Assembly: GCA_001800015.1 (NCBI GenBank)
Contig: MGUO01000198.1
Coordinates: 10,272-21,162 of the forward strand
Reading direction: 5' to 3'
DNA length: 10,891 nucleotides
Source: Elusimicrobia bacterium RIFCSPHIGHO2_02_FULL_57_9
GTDB lineage: Bacteria; Elusimicrobiota; Elusimicrobia; UBA1565; UBA9628
Below, in pieces: positions 6,337 to 10,891 of the stretch. The notes beneath the pieces are model-generated. The model was given only the letters and a program-made list of their open reading frames with translations. It had not been told where the DNA came from and ran no database searches. Each line of letters starts with the position of its first letter. Position 1 is the stretch's first letter. A program made the translations under genes and the position numbers.

Positions 6337-7349
6337 TGACGCACGATAAGGATGGCGTGCGCCATGCGCATGATCCTTTCACCTCGTTTAAGCCGGCGTC
6401 CTCATGGCGGCTGATTATTTCCCGCTTAAGCTCCCGGTTCGCGGCTATTTTTATCGCGTTTGCCTCCGTCGTTTTCCTGGGCGTCATGTATTTGGTCTTG
6501 CGCGAGGCGGGTTCTTTCTCGCGCCGCAAGATTGATTTTCCTGCGCGGCCTCAATTGGACGCGGCCATCTCATCGGCCGCGGAGCGCTTGAAGGTAAACC
6601 CCCAGGATATCTCGACCTTGGTCGAAATGGGAACGCTGCATTTTGAGAAAGGCAAGGATTTTTACGCCGACGCCATCAACGAGCTGGAGGAAGCCAGGGA
6701 ATTGGGCGCCCTGGATCCTCGGATTTTCTATTGTCTGGGGGTCATGTATCAAGAAGTCGGCCTTTATTCATTCGCCTTGGATGAATACCGGCGGTTTCTG
6801 CGCCATTATCCCGACGATAAGGAAATACGCATGCTGGCGGCCAAGTTGTTGTACCGGCAAGGCGACTATCAGCAGGCCGTCAGCGAATACGAGAGGCTTA
6901 AGTTTCATTTTCCCAATGAAAGTCTCATCGAGGAGAATCTGGGTTTAAGCCTTTGGGGGGCCGCCCGGGCTGCGGACCCAAAGGCCGCGGACCCCAAAGC
7001 CACGGATCGCGCCGTCGAATCCTTTAACCAGCTTAAGACCATGGGCAACGAGCCCGCTAAGAGGGCCGAGTTTTATTTGGGCAAGATCGCCTACGAAAAC
7101 AGCCAGTATGAAAGAGCCATGGAGCATTTCAAAAAATTCGAGCTTCAGGAAATGGACTTCGGCATTCCCGGTGAAACGATCAACGCCGCCTTGGGCTCTA
7201 CCTACCAGAAATTGGGACGCTGGGAGCAAGCCAGGGCTTTTTGGGAGCTGGTTCTCAAGGATATCCCCACGGATGAAAAGGCCAGCGCGGCCCTGCGCGA
7301 AATCAAGCGCCGCCTGCCTCGGAAAAAAATAGAATCAAAAACCTCGTGA
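6336..7349 (+). CDS. Membrane-anchored TPR-repeat protein of unknown function
   Basis: This 337-residue protein has a basic N-terminal tail (1-34), one predicted transmembrane helix (about 35-55) and a long helical-repeat region. The charge pattern suggests the N-terminus is cytoplasmic and the repeats lie in the periplasm. TPR-like helix pairs appear around residues 89-123, 129-160, 164-194, 243-273 and 281-313, with typical spacing (for example YCLGVMYQEVGLYSFALDEY at 132-151). A short low-complexity insert (AADPKAADPKATD, 212-224) interrupts the repeats. TPR arrays usually bind other proteins, and no catalytic motif is visible. It starts on TGATG at the rpsA stop, with GGAAGA upstream (6318-6323). 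It ends on GTGA shared with the next gene, so the two products may be made in step and act together. That partnership is inference. Confidence 0.85.
   Translation: MTHDKDGVRHAHDPFTSFKPASSWRLIISRLSSRFAAIFIAFASVVFLGVMYLVLREAGSFSRRKIDFPARPQLDAAISSAAERLKVNPQDISTLVEMGTLHFEKGKDFYADAINELEEARELGALDPRIFYCLGVMYQEVGLYSFALDEYRRFLRHYPDDKEIRMLAAKLLYRQGDYQQAVSEYERLKFHFPNESLIEENLGLSLWGAARAADPKAADPKATDRAVESFNQLKTMGNEPAKRAEFYLGKIAYENSQYERAMEHFKKFELQEMDFGIPGETINAALGSTYQKLGRWEQARAFWELVLKDIPTDEKASAALREIKRRLPRKKIESKTS
6972..7001 (+). repeat. Two tandem 15-base units inside the TPR gene
   Basis: Two adjacent 15-base units (6972-6986 and 6987-7001) differ at only two positions, both silent, and encode the pentapeptide ADPKA twice. 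A degraded third unit follows. The frame is kept. This looks like a small in-frame duplication in a linker between TPR motifs. Confidence 0.7.
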
Positions 7350-10243
7350 AAACCCTAAGCGGGATCGCGAGCGCGCTGCTGTTTTTCGCCCCCCTTTGCG
7401 CCTGGGGCCAATTCGGCCAGAACCAAGTCATCATCCGGGATTTCAACTGGAAGATCCGCTCTACGGAACATTTCGACATTTATTATTACGAAGGGTCGCA
7501 GCCCCTGCTTAACGATGCGGCGCAAATTCTAGAAAACGCCTTCAATCGCGTTTCCAGGGCTTTGGACATTCAGGTGGATCCTCCACCCTGGGCCTCCGAG
7601 AGCGTCAAGAAAAAAAGCAAATGGGAGCGCCGGCCGTTTTTTTTATACGCCAGCCCCAATGATTTTCAGCAATCCGCCATCGCGGCGGTCGGCGACGGCA
7701 CGGGGGGCATCACCGAGCCGTTTAAAAACCGCTTCATGGTTTATAACGACGGCACGAGGCGCTGGCTCGACGAGGTCACCACCCATGAGTTCGTCCATAT
7801 CATGCAGTTTCATGTCCTGGTGTCCGGCTTCTGGCGTTCGGGGAAAATATTAAAGACCATCGTTTATCCGCTATGGATGATGGAAGGCATGCCGGGAGTG
7901 ATCACCCACGAGATAGAGTCGTCTATTGAGGAAGTGACGATCCGCGACGCGGCCACCTCCGGCGGGCTGCTCCAATTAACCCGCTTGGAGCATTTCGGCC
8001 ATCTTAAGCCGCATCAGATCGTCCTGGCTTACAAGGAGGGGGCAGCGGCCTTGGAATTTTTAGCTTCGCAGTACGGCCGGCGCAAGGTCGGCGATATGCT
8101 CAAGCTTTTCGAGTCCCGCTTGGAAACCAGCCAGGTCCTTTCCGAGCTGATCGGGCTTGACGCCTTCCAATTCGATGAGAAATTCCGGGAATACGCCGAG
8201 ACTAAATACCGCCGGGAGATCCGCCTTAATAACTTACGCGAACCCGAGGCTTATGGCGCGGCTTTGACCCGCGCCCCCGATAGTATACCCCAGTACAATA
8301 CCACGCCGGTGTTCTCCCCTGATTACAAGCGCATGTATTATCTGACCACCGCGGCAGGCCATCCGGCGCGGATTAAGGAAATGGATTTAAAAACCGGGAA
8401 ATCGCGCAGCCTTAATATACCCTTTGTGCCCATTGAAAATATTCCTCTGGGCAATTTCGCCAATATTTCCCGCGTGATGGGCATATCCAAAGACGGCCGT
8501 TGGCTGGTCGTGGCGGGCACGAAGAATCACGGGGATTCGATTTTCCTTTACGATTTAAAGCGCGGCAAGCTTGAGAAGCGCCCGCTGTCCGGGTTCATGA
8601 CCATCTCCCAACCGCAATTCTCGCCGGATGGGCAAAAGATCGTATTTTCCGGAATGAAGGAGGCCTTCACTGATCTCTATGTCTATGACCTGCGCTCGCG
8701 CGAGGTGTCGCGTCTGACCGAGGATCCTTATGACGATGAGATGCCTGTTTTTACGCCGGATGGCAACTCGATTATTTATTCAGCCGAAATCATCGATCCT
8801 CTCGATCGCGATCATATCGAGCGGCGTCTTTACCGGTTGGATTTGAGGGACCGCTCGCTGAGCCGCTTGGAGACTTCCGGCGGGGAGGCCAGGGATCCGG
8901 TTGTTTCGGCCGACGGCAAGCGGGTTCTCTTCGTGCTCAACGACGGCCGTAATTGGGAAATCTGCGAGCTGGAACTGGAAACGGGCCGGGTGACCCGCCT
9001 GACCCGCAGCATCGGCGGGGCTTTTACGCCCGCCTATGTTGAGGAGGGGGAAATCGCCTTTTGCGCCCTGCGCCGCGGCAATGTTCATATCTACAAGGGT
9101 CCTCGGCCCGATTTCTTGGCCGAGCATGTCCCATCCACCGAGCGCGCGGTTTCCGGACCGGCCAAATTCAAGCTGCCGGGAATGGGCAGCGTGCAAGGCT
9201 CGACCGCGCCCGTGTCCATGAGCCCGGAGCGTCCCTACCGCTTCAACTATTCCACCGACCTTTTCTTTCCCGCCTTTTTCTTCTCTTCGGTGGGCGGATT
9301 TTTCTGGACCAGCTATTGGCAGGGCTCGGATATGACCGGCAGGCACCAGAATTCACTTCTGGTTAATTTCCATTCCGGGCAAAGCTTCGATTATATTTCC
9401 CGCTATCAATACTCCCGCTACCGCCCCCAGCTTTTTGTCGGAGCCGACGGCATCGGGCGCCAGGACATTATCGATGAGTCCACCGACGATCTCCTCGACA
9501 GAACCGTGCATACCCAATTCGCGGCTGCGAGTTACCCTTTGGACCGTTATCACCGCGTCGAGGCGCTTGTGCAATCGGCCACGGAAAGACGGATGGACAC
9601 CACGGTAAGCAAGATCGAGCATCGCGAGGCGCGCGCCATGAGCTATTCCTTCATCCGCGATACCGTGCGCGGGCGTTATCTGGTCGCCACCGGAGGAAAC
9701 CGTCTGCAGCTTTCCTACACCCAGTTGGGCGAAGTCCTGGGAGGGAGCCAGCAATATTACATCGCGGGCGCCGAGGCCCATCAATATGTTGCCCTGGGCA
9801 GCCAGAATGCCCTGGCTTTAAGGGCCGCCGGCATGCAAAGCCTGGGTCTTGATCACCCCCAGTTGATTTTAGGCGGATTGGGGGGCGTGCGCGGTTATGG
9901 GCGCAGCACCGTCATCGACGTGGGCAACCGCCTGGCCGTGGGCAACGCCGAATGGCGTTTTCCTATTTTCAAGGATTTAAATTATTATATGTGGTACTTT
10001 TTCCCGGATTTTTATTTCAAATCCATTTTCGGCTCGCTTTTCACCGATGCCGGCTACGCCTGGGACGATTCCAACCAGATCACACGCCTGCAGTGGCGCC
10101 AGGTGCGCCACTCGGTCGGGATCGGCATGAGAATCTATACCTTCATCCTGCAGGAATTTCCGCTGATCGTGTCCATGGACTACGCCCAACGCACCACACA
10201 GAACGGCGGCATTTTCTACGTCTATCTCGGGCATTTATATTAG
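7346..10243 (+). CDS. Outer-membrane fusion protein: HExxH peptidase-like domain, TolB-like propeller and Omp85-type barrel
   Basis: This 965-residue protein starts at GTG overlapping the previous stop (GTGA). A signal peptide covers about residues 1-21, with likely cleavage after AWG. Residues about 30-290 resemble peptidase-MA-like gluzincin domains: the opening HFDIYY (42-47), HEFVH at 147-151 (two zinc-ligand histidines and a catalytic Glu) and WMMEG at 177-181 with Glu180 as likely third ligand. Residues about 315-585 form a WD40/PD40 propeller with blade motifs such as PVFSPD (321-326), QFSPDGQKIVFSG (424-436), VFTPDGNSIIYS (468-479) and VVSADGKRVLFV (519-530). Residues about 630-965 look like an outer-membrane barrel, with the Omp85 loop motif VRGY (848-851), FTDAGYAWD (899-907) and a terminal aromatic residue. 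No POTRA domains are seen between them. It probably sits in the outer membrane with peptidase and propeller in the periplasm. Function and substrate are unknown; the three-part reading is from motifs only. Confidence 0.88.
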   Translation: MKTLSGIASALLFFAPLCAWGQFGQNQVIIRDFNWKIRSTEHFDIYYYEGSQPLLNDAAQILENAFNRVSRALDIQVDPPPWASESVKKKSKWERRPFFLYASPNDFQQSAIAAVGDGTGGITEPFKNRFMVYNDGTRRWLDEVTTHEFVHIMQFHVLVSGFWRSGKILKTIVYPLWMMEGMPGVITHEIESSIEEVTIRDAATSGGLLQLTRLEHFGHLKPHQIVLAYKEGAAALEFLASQYGRRKVGDMLKLFESRLETSQVLSELIGLDAFQFDEKFREYAETKYRREIRLNNLREPEAYGAALTRAPDSIPQYNTTPVFSPDYKRMYYLTTAAGHPARIKEMDLKTGKSRSLNIPFVPIENIPLGNFANISRVMGISKDGRWLVVAGTKNHGDSIFLYDLKRGKLEKRPLSGFMTISQPQFSPDGQKIVFSGMKEAFTDLYVYDLRSREVSRLTEDPYDDEMPVFTPDGNSIIYSAEIIDPLDRDHIERRLYRLDLRDRSLSRLETSGGEARDPVVSADGKRVLFVLNDGRNWEICELELETGRVTRLTRSIGGAFTPAYVEEGEIAFCALRRGNVHIYKGPRPDFLAEHVPSTERAVSGPAKFKLPGMGSVQGSTAPVSMSPERPYRFNYSTDLFFPAFFFSSVGGFFWTSYWQGSDMTGRHQNSLLVNFHSGQSFDYISRYQYSRYRPQLFVGADGIGRQDIIDESTDDLLDRTVHTQFAAASYPLDRYHRVEALVQSATERRMDTTVSKIEHREARAMSYSFIRDTVRGRYLVATGGNRLQLSYTQLGEVLGGSQQYYIAGAEAHQYVALGSQNALALRAAGMQSLGLDHPQLILGGLGGVRGYGRSTVIDVGNRLAVGNAEWRFPIFKDLNYYMWYFFPDFYFKSIFGSLFTDAGYAWDDSNQITRLQWRQVRHSVGIGMRIYTFILQEFPLIVSMDYAQRTTQNGGIFYVYLGHLY

Positions 10244-10252
10244 GGCCGCCGA

Positions 10253-10891
10253 ATGCGAATAGAAGGGGTCGGCGTCGAAAGTTTGGTTAAGCGCTTCGGC
10301 ACTCCCCTGTACGTTTATTCGCGCAGCATCCTGCTTGATCGTTATCGGACTCTGGGCGCCGCCTTTGTGCGCAGGAATACCTTGATTTGTTACGCCATGA
10401 AGGCGAATTCCAACCGCGCGCTTTGCCGTATTTTAGCTCAAGAAGGAGCGGGCGCCGATATCGTTTCCGGCGGGGAGCTGCTGCGGGCGCTTAAAGCGGG
10501 ATTTAAGGCGTCGAAAATAGTTTTTTCCGGCGTGGGTAAGACCGCCGAAGAAATGACCCTGGCCTTGCGTCATGGGATACTGACTTTCAATCTCGAGTCC
10601 GGCGAAGAGCTGTCGGCCCTGGAGCGAACAGCCATGCGCTTGAAACGTCCGGCGCCCATTTCTATCCGGCTTAACCCCGGTATCCGCGTCCGCACTCATC
10701 CCCATATCGCCGCCGGCCGCTCCGAGGATAAGTTCGGCGTGGATAAGGCCCAAGCCTTGGCCCTGTACCGATATGCCGCGCGCAGCCGCTGGCTGAAGGT
10801 GAAAGGCATTCAGTTCCATATCGGCTCGCAAATCGCGCAGGCCCGTCCCTACGAGCTGGCCGCGCGCGAGGTGGTCCGGCTCATGGGAGGG
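10253..10891 (+). CDS. lysA: Diaminopimelate decarboxylase (3' end missing)
   Basis: LysA is a fold-type III PLP enzyme that decarboxylates meso-diaminopimelate to L-lysine, the last step of lysine synthesis. The reading frame is open from ATG 10253 to the window end (213 codons, about half the usual 400-420). Motifs are YAMKANSN (47-54), whose Lys50 binds PLP, then GADIVSGGEL, VFSGVGKT, and RLNPGI followed by THPHIAAG and KFGVD, which are typical of LysA rather than ornithine or arginine decarboxylases. FHIGSQI also matches the family (usual form HCHIGSQ; here Gln-Phe replaces His-Cys). It starts 9 bases after the barrel-protein stop, with AGGG at 10242-10245 as possible ribosome site. The substrate-specificity residues in the C-terminal half are beyond the window. 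Confidence 0.93.
   Translation, partial: MRIEGVGVESLVKRFGTPLYVYSRSILLDRYRTLGAAFVRRNTLICYAMKANSNRALCRILAQEGAGADIVSGGELLRALKAGFKASKIVFSGVGKTAEEMTLALRHGILTFNLESGEELSALERTAMRLKRPAPISIRLNPGIRVRTHPHIAAGRSEDKFGVDKAQALALYRYAARSRWLKVKGIQFHIGSQIAQARPYELAAREVVRLMGG

Noticed and set aside
7346..7411. Lipoprotein signal on the barrel fusion protein (Cys at residue 18)
   Set aside because: The residues before the cysteine (A-P-L) do not match a lipobox. A standard signal peptidase I site after AWG fits better.
8780..9784. Two further minus-strand frames (188 and 143 codons) opposite the propeller and barrel regions
   Set aside because: They lie within a continuous plus-strand frame with clear blade and barrel motifs. 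They have no own ribosome site and no family features.
1..10891. Mobile element, phage, CRISPR or defence island
   Set aside because: No transposase, integrase, terminal inverted repeats, spaced direct repeats or tRNA-like segments were found. Gene content is housekeeping plus one envelope pair, on a single strand.

Overview
The window is a single block of protein-coding genes, all on the + strand and packed almost end to end. The order is ftsZ (3' part), a pilT-type ATPase, a deoxynucleoside kinase, hisC, cmk, a plsC-type acyltransferase, rpsA (ribosomal protein S1), a membrane-anchored TPR protein, a large outer-membrane fusion protein, and the 5' part of lysA. The longest gap is 59 bases (1990-2048). 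The other junctions are overlaps (TTGA, TGATG and GTGA types, plus one of 11 bases) or gaps of 2 to 22 bases. I see no RNA genes, CRISPR arrays, insertion sequences or phage genes.

The DNA is GC-rich (about 60% by eye). The organism has an outer membrane, because one gene encodes a secreted protein ending in an Omp85-like beta barrel. It also divides with FtsZ, probably makes type IV pili, and makes lysine or meso-diaminopimelate. This mix, with ftsZ next to pilT and a dNK-hisC-cmk-plsC-rpsA run, suggests a deep-branching Gram-negative phylum. Elusimicrobiota is my best guess, from general impression only; no taxonomic marker was tested.

Layout. 1-895: FtsZ from just before the tubulin signature to the C-terminal peptide. 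898-1989: PilT-family hexameric ATPase with an altered C-terminal motif. 1990-2048: the only real spacer, with a -35-like TTGACG. 2049-4561: deoxynucleoside kinase, histidinol-phosphate-type aminotransferase and (d)CMP kinase, tightly coupled. 4551-5156: acyltransferase for phospholipid synthesis. 5152-5178: a perfect TATAAT and a strong Shine-Dalgarno before rpsA. 5179-6336: four-domain S1. 6336-7349 and 7346-10243: an inner-membrane-anchored TPR protein translationally coupled to a 965-residue protein joining a signal peptide, a HExxH metallopeptidase-like domain, a TolB-like propeller and an Omp85-type barrel. 10253-10891: start of diaminopimelate decarboxylase.

Most of the block is growth-related housekeeping: division, nucleotide precursors, phospholipid, translation, and lysine/cell-wall precursors. 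The part least explained by known biology is the TPR plus peptidase-propeller-barrel pair (6336-10243), which looks like an uncharacterised cell-envelope module.
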